Source of the DNA: Arthrobacter sp. D5-1
GTDB lineage: Bacteria; Actinomycetota; Actinomycetes; Actinomycetales; Micrococcaceae
DNA length: 64,000 nucleotides
Direction of reading: 5' to 3'
Assembly: GCF_017357425.1 (NCBI RefSeq)
Contig: NZ_CP014571.1
Span: 1,674,001-1,738,000 of the forward strand
The notes beneath the pieces were generated by a model. That model searched no databases. It saw nothing but the letters and a program-made list of their open reading frames with translations, and had not been told where the DNA came from. Below, piece by piece: positions 46,884 to 54,553 of the stretch. How positions within the stretch are numbered: the first letter of the stretch is position 1; every line of letters starts with the position of its first letter. The translations under genes and the position numbers were made by a program.

Positions 46884-47819
46884 ATGGTTCTCGGAGCCGC
46901 AGAATCACCGGTCCTCTCCTTCGATGTTGGCGGGACTGACATCAAGGCCGGCTTGGTGGATGCCCGGGGGACAGTCCTGGGCATGCGCCGGGTTCCTACA
47001 CCATTGGATCCTGCCCGTCCCGGCGAGGCGGTCCTGGACAGGCTGGCCCAACTCAAAACCGAGTTGGCTGCCGAATTCCCGGACGTCCCCGCCAAAGCGG
47101 CCGGCATCATCGTCCCGGGCATCGTGGACTCCGTGGCCGGCGTCGGTGTCTACTCTGCCAATCTCGGCTGGCGTAATTTCCCTTTCACGGCCGAAGCCGA
47201 AAAGCGCCTGGGGATTCCGGTGGCGTTTGATCATGATGTCCGGTCCGCTGCCGCTGTGGAACACACCTTTGGTGGTTCCAAAGAGTTCAAGGACGTTGTG
47301 GTGATGGTGGTGGGGACCGGCATCGCCGCAGCCGTTTTCTCCGGTGGCAAGGCGCTCACCGCTGGCGGCTTCGCCGGTGAGCTTGGCCATGCCCAGGTCC
47401 CGGACCCCGACGCCGGACCTGGCTCCCCGGGTTCCACCATCCTGGAAGCAGTCGGTTCGGCCGGTGCCATCGCCAAGCGTTACTACAAGGCGTCCGGGAA
47501 CAGGGTGAACGGTGCCCGCGGAGTCTTGCTCAGGGCCGGAGATGGCGATGAACTGGCCGCGCGCATCTGGGCCGATGCCGTGGATGCCCTCGCCTTTACC
47601 ATCTGCCAGTGCGTCAACATCGTGGGAACCGAAGCGGTGGTTATCGGCGGTGGCCTGGCTGAAGCCGGTGACGACCTGCTGGAACCCCTCCGGGCCAAGG
47701 TGGACGGCATCCTTGACTTCCAACGACGCCCACAGCTGATCCGGGCCGAACTGGGGCAAGACGCCGGCCTGCTGGGTGCAGCCCTGAATGCGCGGGCACT
47801 CCTGGGAGCAGCACAATGA
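46884..47819 (+). CDS. ROK-family sugar kinase (atypical, zinc-site cysteines absent)
   Basis: 311 residues. TAGGCT, which contains the previous stop codon, lies six bases before the ATG, so an internal leaderless start is possible. The ATP motif is LSFDVGGTDIKAGLVD and the catalytic Asp is in VAFDHDVRSAAAVEH; GTGIAAAVFSGG is the second phosphate loop. The region GELGHAQVPDPDAGPGSPGS keeps the metal-binding His but lacks the Cys cluster that normally binds zinc in ROK proteins. It has no DNA-binding domain, so it should be a kinase and not a repressor, probably for a hexosamine such as GalNAc or GlcNAc. It overlaps the next gene by four bases. Confidence 0.85.
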   Translation: MVLGAAESPVLSFDVGGTDIKAGLVDARGTVLGMRRVPTPLDPARPGEAVLDRLAQLKTELAAEFPDVPAKAAGIIVPGIVDSVAGVGVYSANLGWRNFPFTAEAEKRLGIPVAFDHDVRSAAAVEHTFGGSKEFKDVVVMVVGTGIAAAVFSGGKALTAGGFAGELGHAQVPDPDAGPGSPGSTILEAVGSAGAIAKRYYKASGNRVNGARGVLLRAGDGDELAARIWADAVDALAFTICQCVNIVGTEAVVIGGGLAEAGDDLLEPLRAKVDGILDFQRRPQLIRAELGQDAGLLGAALNARALLGAAQ

Positions 47820-48784
47820 AGCGAGCCAACGTGAACCGCATCATCACCGTCACCGCCAATCCGGCCATCGACATGACCTATGCCGTGCAGGGAATCACCG
47901 AGGGCGCCAGCCACCGTGTGCCCACCCCTCTGAGCCGGGCCGGCGGCAAGGGCATCAACGTTGCCCGTGTGACACACCAGCTGGGCTACCCTGTCCTGGC
48001 CATCGCACCCACCGGCGGCGCCGCCGGGCAGACCCTTGCAGCTGAGCTCTGGACCAGCGGCGTTCCCCACACCCTGGTAGGAGTCGCTGCCGAGACCCGC
48101 CGCAGCATCGCCCTGGTCGACACGGTCGCCGGCGAAACGTCCATCTTCAACGAGGAAGGCCAGGCGCTCCTGCCGGACGACTGGCGCTCACTCAGGATTG
48201 CGGTGGTTGAGGCCGTCAGCGGAAACCGAAACCTGCCGGCCTCCGTCCTGGTCGGTTCGGGAAGCCTGCCGCCGGGTGCTCCAGGAGATTTCTACCCGGA
48301 ACTGGTGCGCCTGGCCCACGATGCCGGCATTCCGGCCATCATCGATACCTCCGGCCCCGGAATCATCGCCGCAGCCAAAGCGGGTGCGGACATCCTCAAA
48401 CCGAATCACCACGAGTTGGCCGAAGCGACCGGGGAGTCCAGCCTTGAAGCAGCCGCGCTCGCCCTGATCGACATGGGCGCCCGGACGGTACTCGTCAGTG
48501 CCGGCGCGGACGGCATGCTCGCCTTTGATCACGCCGCTCCCGGTGGCTACTGGAGCGCGCGCCTGCCTGAAGCGCTGAGCGGCAACCCCACAGGGGCGGG
48601 CGACGCCGGTGTGGCGGCTGCCGCCGTCGCACTCGCCGAAGGCATCACGGAACCACGCGAAATACTCCGCCGGGCCACCGCGTGGTCCGCCGCTGCCGTG
48701 CTCATGCCGGCCGCCGGCGAAATTTCACCGCGGTACCAGGAACTTCAAGACCAACTGATCGTGACATGGAAGGAGACCCGGTGA
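47816..48784 (+). CDS. PfkB-family kinase, tagatose-6-phosphate/1-phosphofructokinase type
   Basis: 322 residues beginning in the ROK stop (ATGA). The LacC/FruK branch is indicated by ITVTANPAIDMTY at the start, LSRAGGKGINVARV, GSLPPGAP, LKPNHHELAEATG and the catalytic GNPTGAGDAGVAA with its Asp base. It phosphorylates a ketohexose phosphate at C1. Next to a class II aldolase and an AgaS-like protein, tagatose-6-phosphate is the likely substrate; fructose-1-phosphate is the alternative. No fructose PTS gene is near. It overlaps the aldolase gene by four bases. Confidence 0.88.
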   Translation: MKRANVNRIITVTANPAIDMTYAVQGITEGASHRVPTPLSRAGGKGINVARVTHQLGYPVLAIAPTGGAAGQTLAAELWTSGVPHTLVGVAAETRRSIALVDTVAGETSIFNEEGQALLPDDWRSLRIAVVEAVSGNRNLPASVLVGSGSLPPGAPGDFYPELVRLAHDAGIPAIIDTSGPGIIAAAKAGADILKPNHHELAEATGESSLEAAALALIDMGARTVLVSAGADGMLAFDHAAPGGYWSARLPEALSGNPTGAGDAGVAAAAVALAEGITEPREILRRATAWSAAAVLMPAAGEISPRYQELQDQLIVTWKETR

Positions 48785-49620
48785 CCCTGGTCAACACACG
48801 GGAACTCATGGACAGGGCCGCGGCTTCCGGCACAGGCCAAGGCGCGTTCAACATCATCCACATCGAAACAGCCGAGGGCCTGGTGGCCGGCGCCGAAGCG
48901 GCAGGTGTTCCGTTGATCCTGCAGATCTCCGAGAACTGCGCCAAGTACCACGGCGGGCTCGAACCGATTGCGTCAGCCGCCCTGGCGATCGCCCGCTCCG
49001 CCGCCGTCCCGGTGGCACTGCACCTGGACCATGCGGAGTCCGAGGACCTCGCTCTGGCTGCGGTCGACCTTGGATTCGGCTCCGTCATGTACGACGGCGC
49101 GCATTTGCCGTACGAGTGGAACGTCGAAGTCACCCAACGTGTCGCCGCCTACGCCCACCAGCGCGGTGTCTACGTGGAGGCCGAGCTCGGGAAAGTGGGA
49201 GGCAAAGACGGTGCCCATGCCCCGGGCGTCCGGACCGACCCCGTCGAGGCCCAGGATTTCGTTGAGGCCACCGGTGTGGACGCGCTCGCCGTGGCCGTTG
49301 GTTCCTCCCACGCCATGACCGAACGAAGCGCTTCACTGGACCTCCACCTGATCACTCGCCTGAAGTCCGCGGTCGGAAAACCGTTGGTCCTTCACGGCTC
49401 CTCAGGCGTCACAGATGAGATGCTCGTAGCCGCTATCGGCGCGGGTATGACTAAAATCAACGTATCCACACATTTGAACGGGTTCTTTACCCGCGCCGTC
49501 CGTGAGTACCTCGATGCCAACCCTGCCGTGGTGGATTCCCGGAAGTACCTCAAGGCCGGCCGGGATGCCCTTGTGCTGGAGTCCGCACGTATGCTGACGC
49601 TGTTCGCCAAAGCGAAATAG
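48781..49620 (+). CDS. Class II aldolase, tagatose/fructose-bisphosphate type
   Basis: 279 residues from GTG 48781 (GGAAGGAGA upstream), overlapping the kinase stop as GTGA; an in-frame ATG at 48766 is the alternative. Class II marks are GQGAFNIIHIETAEG, the zinc ligands in LHLDHAES and EAELGKVGGKDG, PLVLHGSSGV, and KINVSTHLNG for phosphate binding. The enzyme cleaves a ketose-1,6-bisphosphate into dihydroxyacetone phosphate and glyceraldehyde-3-phosphate. With the kinase it completes a tagatose-6-phosphate-type route that ends in glycolysis. Confidence 0.9.
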   Translation: MTLVNTRELMDRAAASGTGQGAFNIIHIETAEGLVAGAEAAGVPLILQISENCAKYHGGLEPIASAALAIARSAAVPVALHLDHAESEDLALAAVDLGFGSVMYDGAHLPYEWNVEVTQRVAAYAHQRGVYVEAELGKVGGKDGAHAPGVRTDPVEAQDFVEATGVDALAVAVGSSHAMTERSASLDLHLITRLKSAVGKPLVLHGSSGVTDEMLVAAIGAGMTKINVSTHLNGFFTRAVREYLDANPAVVDSRKYLKAGRDALVLESARMLTLFAKAK

Positions 49621-49644
49621 CTCCGAACCCGCGAAAGGCTCGTC

Positions 49645-50436
49645 ATGACGCGCACCGATCGGCTGACTGCCATCCTCGATCTCCTGGCCGAGTCCGGCCA
49701 TGTGGAAGTCGAGGACATCGTGACGCGTCTGGGCGTGTCACCGGCCACGGCCCGTCGAGACCTGGACAGCCTCGCCAAGCAGAGGTTGCTCAGCCGGACC
49801 CGGGGTGGGGCCACCACCGGATCGGTGGCTTATGACCTCCCGGGCCGCTACAACCGTGACGACCACGCCCAAGCCAAGCAGGATATTGCCCAGGCTGCGT
49901 CCGCGCTGATCCGCCCCGGTGCTGTGATAGGCCTCAGCGGTGGCACCACCAACACCGCTCTGGCCCAGTTGCTCTCCACCCGCGAGGACCTCAACGCCCC
50001 GTCCAACAGGCCCACGCTGACGGTGGTGACCAACGCCATCAACATTGCCTCGCAACTGGCGGTCCGGCCCAACATCAAGATCATGGTCACCGGTGGCATC
50101 CTGAATCCGCGCTCCTACGAGCTCGTGGGTCCCTACACGGATGTCATCATGCAGAAAGTTGCTTTGGACATTGCGTTCATCGGCGTCAATGGCGTGGACC
50201 CGGACCTCGGTCCTACCATCACCGACGAGGGCGAGGCCATGGTCAACACTGTGATGGCACGGCGCGCCACGGAGTCCTACGTGGTGGCTGACTCCTCCAA
50301 AGTGGGCCGCCGCTCCTTCGCAGCCATGGCGGGCTACGACTTCAGGCACCTCATCACCGATGCCGGAATCAGCGCAGAGGACAAGGCTGCCTTCGAAGCC
50401 AAGGGCACGGAAGTCATCGTCGCATCAGCCGGCTAG
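49645..50436 (+). CDS. DeoR/GlpR-family transcriptional regulator
   Basis: 263 residues; GAAAGG precedes the ATG. The N-terminal winged helix is RLTAILDLLAESGHVEVEDI with VSPATARRDLDSLAKQ, the DeoR signature. The C-terminal DeoRC sugar-phosphate sensor (VIGLSGGTTNTALAQLL, VTGGILNPRSYELVG, DSSKVGRRSFA) resembles ribose-5-phosphate isomerase. It closes the galactosamine/tagatose operon and is probably its repressor, induced by a sugar phosphate. Paired AATGATC sites before the operon could be its target. Confidence 0.93.
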   Translation: MTRTDRLTAILDLLAESGHVEVEDIVTRLGVSPATARRDLDSLAKQRLLSRTRGGATTGSVAYDLPGRYNRDDHAQAKQDIAQAASALIRPGAVIGLSGGTTNTALAQLLSTREDLNAPSNRPTLTVVTNAINIASQLAVRPNIKIMVTGGILNPRSYELVGPYTDVIMQKVALDIAFIGVNGVDPDLGPTITDEGEAMVNTVMARRATESYVVADSSKVGRRSFAAMAGYDFRHLITDAGISAEDKAAFEAKGTEVIVASAG

Positions 50437-50460
50437 CCACCGGCAAGCCGGGTGCGTTGC

Positions 50461-51141
50461 CTAAAACCGCATTCTGGGTGCGTGCAGCACCGAATCGTCA
50501 ACATCCCTGGGCACCCACTGGCTGAACGGTGAATCGAGGCTGTACTGGCCGTCGTCGTTCCTGACCAGTGTGCGCAACTCAGCGTTGTCCGGGTTGTTGA
50601 GGGATTCGAAGTATTCAACCGTCCAATGGAACCAGCGCATGCAGAACAGCCGCATGGTCAGTCCGTGCGTCACCAGGAGAGCGTTCGGCGCGTAGGTGGG
50701 CTTTTGCCAATGGCGGTAGAGCGTCTCCATGAAGGACGACACGCGGTCGTACACATCGGAACCCGATTCGCCCTCGCGGAACCGGTAGAAGAAGTGGCCG
50801 TAGAGATTGCGGAGCTCCTTTTGATCCTCGATCTCCCCGGCAATCTGGAAGTTGGCCCAGTCCTGCTCGCGAAGCCTGGGTTCCTCAATGACGCGTTCTA
50901 TCAACGAGCCCAGATTCAACGCCTCCAAGGTCTGGTAGGCCCTCAAATACGGTGAGACGTAGACGCAGACCTGTTGCCCGTCGAGCCTGCGGCGAAGGTC
51001 TTCACCGGCAATGCGGGCTTGCTCCACACCGAGTTCCGTGAGGGGGATCCGGTAGTCCGGCACACGGTTGTAGATGGACGTGTCGGCGTTTGCGGCGGAC
51101 TGGCCATGCCGGATCATGAAAATTCTTGCTGGGGCACCCAT
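50461..51141 (-). CDS. Histidine phosphatase family protein
   Basis: 226 residues from ATG 51141, which has TATGCT seven bases upstream; an ATG at 51153 would sit inside that -10 box. The phosphoglycerate-mutase fold is shown by the catalytic MIRHGQSAAN near residue 10, the second His in LLVTHGLTMRLF, and EPRLREQDWANFQ and GESGSDVYDRV between them. Members include phosphatases and 2,3-bisphosphoglycerate-type enzymes; the Det1-like arrangement suggests a phosphatase of unknown target. The gene is divergent from the CPBP protease with only 23 bases between start codons. Confidence 0.9.
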   Translation of the reverse strand: MGAPARIFMIRHGQSAANADTSIYNRVPDYRIPLTELGVEQARIAGEDLRRRLDGQQVCVYVSPYLRAYQTLEALNLGSLIERVIEEPRLREQDWANFQIAGEIEDQKELRNLYGHFFYRFREGESGSDVYDRVSSFMETLYRHWQKPTYAPNALLVTHGLTMRLFCMRWFHWTVEYFESLNNPDNAELRTLVRNDDGQYSLDSPFSQWVPRDVDDSVLHAPRMRF

Positions 51142-51148
51142 CCCACCA

Positions 51149-51158
51149 AGCATAGGGT
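51149..51158. promoter_or_regulatory. Overlapping divergent leaderless promoters
   Basis: On the minus strand TATGCT (51149-51154) lies seven bases before the phosphatase ATG; on the plus strand TAGGGT (51153-51158) lies six bases before the protease ATG at 51165. The two -10 hexamers share two bases, so polymerase could open only one direction at a time. Confidence 0.55.
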
Positions 51159-51164
51159 GGGTAC

Positions 51165-51938
51165 ATGTTCCTTGCTTCCCGCCGACGGCTGCGCGCCGAA
51201 GTACTTATTGTGCTGGGCCTGTCCCTGGGCCAGTCGGCCGTCTATTCCGTGGTGCAACTTCTGGACAAGATGACGCGGGCTCCCTTGGCCGACGCCACCT
51301 CAACCCTGAACCGGTCCCAAAGCACCCGCGAGTACTTTGACCTTACCTACCAACTGTTGGACATCGTCTTCGCCCTGGTGCCTGTGGCTCTGGTGTTCTA
51401 CTTCCTCTCCGCGCATATCCAGGCAAACCGCGACGGCGACAACGGCTCGGCGTTCGCCCGGCTCGGCTTCAACTTCGCCCGGCCGGGCAAGGACCTGCTC
51501 CACGGTGTGGGCCTTGCTGCCGTGATCGGAATTCCGTCTCTGGGCCTCTACGCCGCCGGCCGGGCCCTCGGCATCACCACGGCGATTGTTCCCAGCGGTC
51601 TGGACGCCTACTGGTGGACCGTGCCAGTGCTCATCCTCTCTGCCATGCGGCATGCGGTCGTGGAAGAAGTGATCGTGGTGGGGTACCTCATGGACCGTTT
51701 CGGCAAATTCGGTTGGAGCATGCCCGTGGCCATTGTGGTCAGCGCGGTCCTGCGGGGGAGTTACCACCTGTACCAAGGTTTTGGGCCGTTCATCGGCAAC
51801 GTGGTCATGGGTCTGGTGTTCGCGTGGATCTATACCAGGACCAAGCGGGTGATGCCCTTGGTGATTGCCCACGCATTGCTGGACATCGTGGCGTTTGTGG
51901 GTTTCAGCCTGTTCGGCAAAGCGATCGGCCTGGGGTAG
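51165..51938 (+). CDS. CPBP-family intramembrane metalloprotease
   Basis: 257 residues with about seven hydrophobic helices. The CAAX-protease/bacteriocin-processing motifs are VVEEVIVVGYLMDRF (Glu-Glu-x3-Gly-type), RGSYHLYQGFGPF and IAHALLDIV, with the zinc or catalytic His residues near 200 and 235. Such proteins cleave within the membrane or act in peptide self-immunity; many in actinobacteria have no known target. It seems leaderless, from the TAGGGT box of the shared divergent promoter. A terminator hairpin follows at 51955. Confidence 0.9.
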   Translation: MFLASRRRLRAEVLIVLGLSLGQSAVYSVVQLLDKMTRAPLADATSTLNRSQSTREYFDLTYQLLDIVFALVPVALVFYFLSAHIQANRDGDNGSAFARLGFNFARPGKDLLHGVGLAAVIGIPSLGLYAAGRALGITTAIVPSGLDAYWWTVPVLILSAMRHAVVEEVIVVGYLMDRFGKFGWSMPVAIVVSAVLRGSYHLYQGFGPFIGNVVMGLVFAWIYTRTKRVMPLVIAHALLDIVAFVGFSLFGKAIGLG

Positions 51939-51954
51939 GACGCTTAAAAATATC

Positions 51955-52002
51955 CGGCCGCCATCGGTGGGTGACGTCATTGGCACCCGCTGATGGCGGC
52001 CG
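51955..52002. terminator. Terminator hairpin after the CPBP gene
   Basis: CGGCCGCCATC (51955-51965) pairs with GATGGCGGCCG (51992-52002), with an inner GGGTG/CACCC stem, flanked by TTAAAAA on the left and AAGTTTTA on the right. It lies between convergent genes and can serve both. Confidence 0.8.
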
Positions 52003-52058
52003 AAGTTTTACCGGACAGGGATGACCGGTGCCGGGACGTGCCCGGATGGACGGGGCGG

Positions 52059-52697
52059 TCAGATGGTGACTGCTCCTGAGGCGGTTTCGAAAGTTACTGA
52101 CATGATTCCCGGAGTGCCGTGCGGTGCCATCCACTGGACAGCAACGTCCTCAAGCGGCTTTTCCACCGGTTCTCCGAGCCATTCGGTGACGCGTTCCGCC
52201 GAGCCCGCAATGGTGAGGCTGGACATCTTGACGTCGCTTTCGTAGATCCTGGACGGGTGCAGTGACGGGTCGCCCTCCCACTTGAGCAAGTACGGGACCT
52301 GGGGATCTGCGATCAGCCCCAGGATGCCGATCTGCTGCCACACCAGTTCGCGGCCGTCAGGGAACTTGCGGTTGCCCGGAACAGCGGAGCGGCCAAGGCG
52401 GTCCTCAAACGGTGCCAGGTCATCAACAGCGACGCACCAGCCCATCCAGCCACCACCGGCGGCCGAGCGGGCACGAACTGCCTGGCCAAAGGGTGCTTTG
52501 TCGGAAGCGGGGTGGTCCAGGACCTCCACCACTTCCAGGTACTTGTTATCCGCAAGGGGAATGATCATGTTCCGGGTACCGAAGCGCGGGTGCACTCCGC
52601 CCCGGACAGCGTCCACTCCCAGTGCCGCGGAAATTCGTTCGGTAGTGGCCAGAAGGCCATCTCGTTCACAGGCGTAAGAGACGTGATCCATGCGCAT
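52059..52697 (-). CDS. VOC/glyoxalase-like domain protein
   Basis: 212 residues from ATG 52697, six bases after CAAGAT on the minus strand (leaderless layout); a second ATG two codons later is the minor alternative. MDHVSYACERDGLLATTERI, RFGTRNMIIPL, YLEVVEVLDHP and GWMGWCVAVDDL show the glyoxalase-like fold, and the second half repeats it more weakly. Metal ligands are uncertain, so it may be a hydrolase, isomerase or simple binder. It faces away from metY across 225 bases. Confidence 0.82.
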   Translation of the reverse strand: MRMDHVSYACERDGLLATTERISAALGVDAVRGGVHPRFGTRNMIIPLADNKYLEVVEVLDHPASDKAPFGQAVRARSAAGGGWMGWCVAVDDLAPFEDRLGRSAVPGNRKFPDGRELVWQQIGILGLIADPQVPYLLKWEGDPSLHPSRIYESDVKMSSLTIAGSAERVTEWLGEPVEKPLEDVAVQWMAPHGTPGIMSVTFETASGAVTI

Positions 52698-52855
52698 GGC
52701 TTCATCTTGGCACTTTGTGATCGGGGTCTCAGCTAAGTCAAGCCTAACTAAGGTGGGATGTGCATAACCGGTGCCGTACCGCGTCATGCGGCGACGCTGA
52801 AAGACCGAAAGATTCCACCGGCGTCACAAAGCTGTCCAAGGCTCCGGACACTTCC

Positions 52856-52861
52856 TAGACT
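52856..52861 (+). promoter_or_regulatory. Candidate -10 box of metY
   Basis: TAGACT, 61 bases before the metY start. The same hexamer in the same local context (TTCCTAGACT) precedes metX at 54407. Unlike metX, no riboswitch can be drawn in the short metY leader. Confidence 0.45.
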
Positions 52862-52922
52862 GGCCCCAGCTCACATGCAGCACGTTTCCACAGAACCCAT
52901 GCGCCACGAACAGGAGAACTCC

Positions 52923-54239
52923 ATGTCCCAAGGATGGTCTTTCGAAACCCGCCAGATCCACGCAGGCCAGGAGCCTGACTCTGCCACGGGAGCACGGGCA
53001 CTGCCGATCTACCAGACCACGTCCTTTGTGTTCCCCAGCGCCGAGAGCGCAGCCAACCGGTTTGCCCTGGCCGAGCTCGCGCCCATCTACACGCGGATCG
53101 GCAACCCGACGCAGGATGCCGTGGAGCAGCGGATCGCGAGCCTCGAAGGCGGCTTGGGCGCCCTCCTGCTGAGCTCCGGCCAGGCTGCGGAGACCTTCGC
53201 CATCCTCAACATCGCGGAGGCCGGCGACCACATCGTGGCCAGCCCCAGCCTGTATGGCGGTACGTACAACCTGCTGGCGCACACCCTGAAGAAGTTCGGC
53301 ATCTCGGTGACCTTCGTGGAGGACCCGGACAACCTGGAGCAGTGGCGTGATGCCGTCCAGCCGAACACCAAACTGTTCTTCGGCGAGGTTGTTTCCAACC
53401 CGCGCCAGGACGTACTGGACATCGAGGGCGTCGCCCGCACCGCCCACGAGGCCGGCGTGCCACTCATCGTCGACAACACACTGTCCACTCCCTACCTCAT
53501 CCGTCCCATCGAGTGGGGCGCCGATATCGTGGTCCACTCCGCCACCAAGTACCTCGGTGGCCACGGTTCCGCGATCGCCGGCGTGATCGTGGACTCAGGC
53601 AACTTCGACTTCGGCAAGGACCCGGAGCGCTTCCCGGGTTTCAACACCCCGGACCCCAGCTACAACGGTTTGGTCTACGCCCGGGATCTTGGCAAGGATG
53701 GGGCGCTCGGCGCCAACCTCTCCTACGTCCTGAAGGCACGCGTCCAGCTTCTTCGCGACCTCGGTTCCGCTGTGTCCCCGTTCAACGCCTTCCTGATTGC
53801 CCAGGGACTGGAGACGCTGAGCCTGCGCGTCGAGCGTCACGTAGCCAACGCCACCAAAGTGGCCCAGTGGCTGGAAGCCCACGACGACGTCGAATCGGTT
53901 GCCTACGCGGGTCTGCCGTCCAGTCCGTGGTACGACCGTGGCCGGAAGTATGGTCCGCAAGGCACCGGCGCCATTGTTGCGTTCAACATCAAAGGTGGCG
54001 TTGAAGCGGGCAAGCGCTTCGTGGACGGACTGGAACTGCACTCGCATGTGGCCAACATCGGCGATGTCCGCTCGCTGGTCATTCACCCGGCGTCCACTAC
54101 GCACAGCCAGCTGACAATTGAACAGCAGCTGGCGGCCGGTGTTAACCCCGGCCTGGTTCGCTTGTCCGTGGGAATTGAGCACGTGGATGACATCATCGCC
54201 GACCTCGAAGCCGGATTCCGGGCCGCCAAGGGAGCCTGA
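52923..54239 (+). CDS. metY: O-acetylhomoserine sulfhydrylase
   Basis: 438 residues from ATG 52923, with AGGAG seven bases upstream; in-frame upstream ATGs at 52874 and 52898 lack such a site. It is a Cys/Met-metabolism PLP enzyme: FETRQIHAGQEPD, PIYQTTSFVF, YTRIGNPTQDAVEQRIASLE, and HSATKYLGGHG with PLP-binding Lys209. The enzyme replaces the acetyl group of O-acetylhomoserine with sulfide to give homocysteine. metX, which makes its substrate, follows under a SAM riboswitch. Confidence 0.95.
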   Translation: MSQGWSFETRQIHAGQEPDSATGARALPIYQTTSFVFPSAESAANRFALAELAPIYTRIGNPTQDAVEQRIASLEGGLGALLLSSGQAAETFAILNIAEAGDHIVASPSLYGGTYNLLAHTLKKFGISVTFVEDPDNLEQWRDAVQPNTKLFFGEVVSNPRQDVLDIEGVARTAHEAGVPLIVDNTLSTPYLIRPIEWGADIVVHSATKYLGGHGSAIAGVIVDSGNFDFGKDPERFPGFNTPDPSYNGLVYARDLGKDGALGANLSYVLKARVQLLRDLGSAVSPFNAFLIAQGLETLSLRVERHVANATKVAQWLEAHDDVESVAYAGLPSSPWYDRGRKYGPQGTGAIVAFNIKGGVEAGKRFVDGLELHSHVANIGDVRSLVIHPASTTHSQLTIEQQLAAGVNPGLVRLSVGIEHVDDIIADLEAGFRAAKGA

Positions 54240-54281
54240 ATCCGGACCTGGACAATACGGCGCGACCACGCCCGCCACCTT

Positions 54282-54328
54282 CCGGGAGGCCGCCCGGACC
54301 GACGATTATTCGCCGGGCGGCGTCCCGG
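54282..54328. terminator. GC-rich hairpin after metY
   Basis: The 16-base arms CCGGGAGGCCGCCCGG (54282-54297) and CCGGGCGGCGTCCCGG (54313-54328) pair with a single mismatch around a 15-base loop. No U-run follows, so termination efficiency is uncertain. It lies in the 314-base gap between metY and metX, which also holds the riboswitch and promoter. Confidence 0.6.
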
Positions 54329-54406
54329 AGTGCTGCTTCGTGAACGAAAACGCCCTAAAGCGTCACACTGATGTCACATTCTTCGCCATACCCGCCCTGT
54401 ATTTCC

Positions 54407-54412
54407 TAGACT
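54407..54412 (+). promoter_or_regulatory. Candidate -10 box of the metX riboswitch transcript
   Basis: TAGACT lies 10 bases before the first conserved base of the SAM riboswitch, so transcription would start at or just before the aptamer. TTCGCC at 54382-54387 is a weak -35 at 19 bases. Confidence 0.5.
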
Positions 54413-54421
54413 CTTCGTATA

Positions 54422-54540
54422 GGTCATGAGTGCCAGCGCATAGCCCCGGCTTGCTGGCCGGCAACCCTCCTCCGCGGTGGGGTGCCCCGGGTGAAGACCT
54501 GGCCTGTTCGCACCCAAGGCGACGGGCAAGCGCGAGTTTA
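54422..54540 (+). ncRNA. SAM-IV riboswitch controlling metX
   Basis: The sequence begins GGTCATGAGTGCCAGCG and continues with GCCCCGGCTTGCTGGCCGGC, AACCCTCC, GCGGTGGGGTGCCCCGGGTG and a final GGCAAGCGCG. This is the conserved order of the SAM-IV class known from actinobacteria, which binds S-adenosylmethionine through a core like that of SAM-I but with a different peripheral pseudoknot. It ends 13 bases before the metX start codon, and AAAGGA lies within that gap, so control of translation initiation is likely. When SAM is plentiful metX should be off. Confidence 0.93.
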
Positions 54541-54553
54541 AGGTGTCAAAGGA

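Noticed and set aside
52698..52922. SAM riboswitch before metY
   Set aside because: None of the conserved aptamer strings present before metX can be found here.
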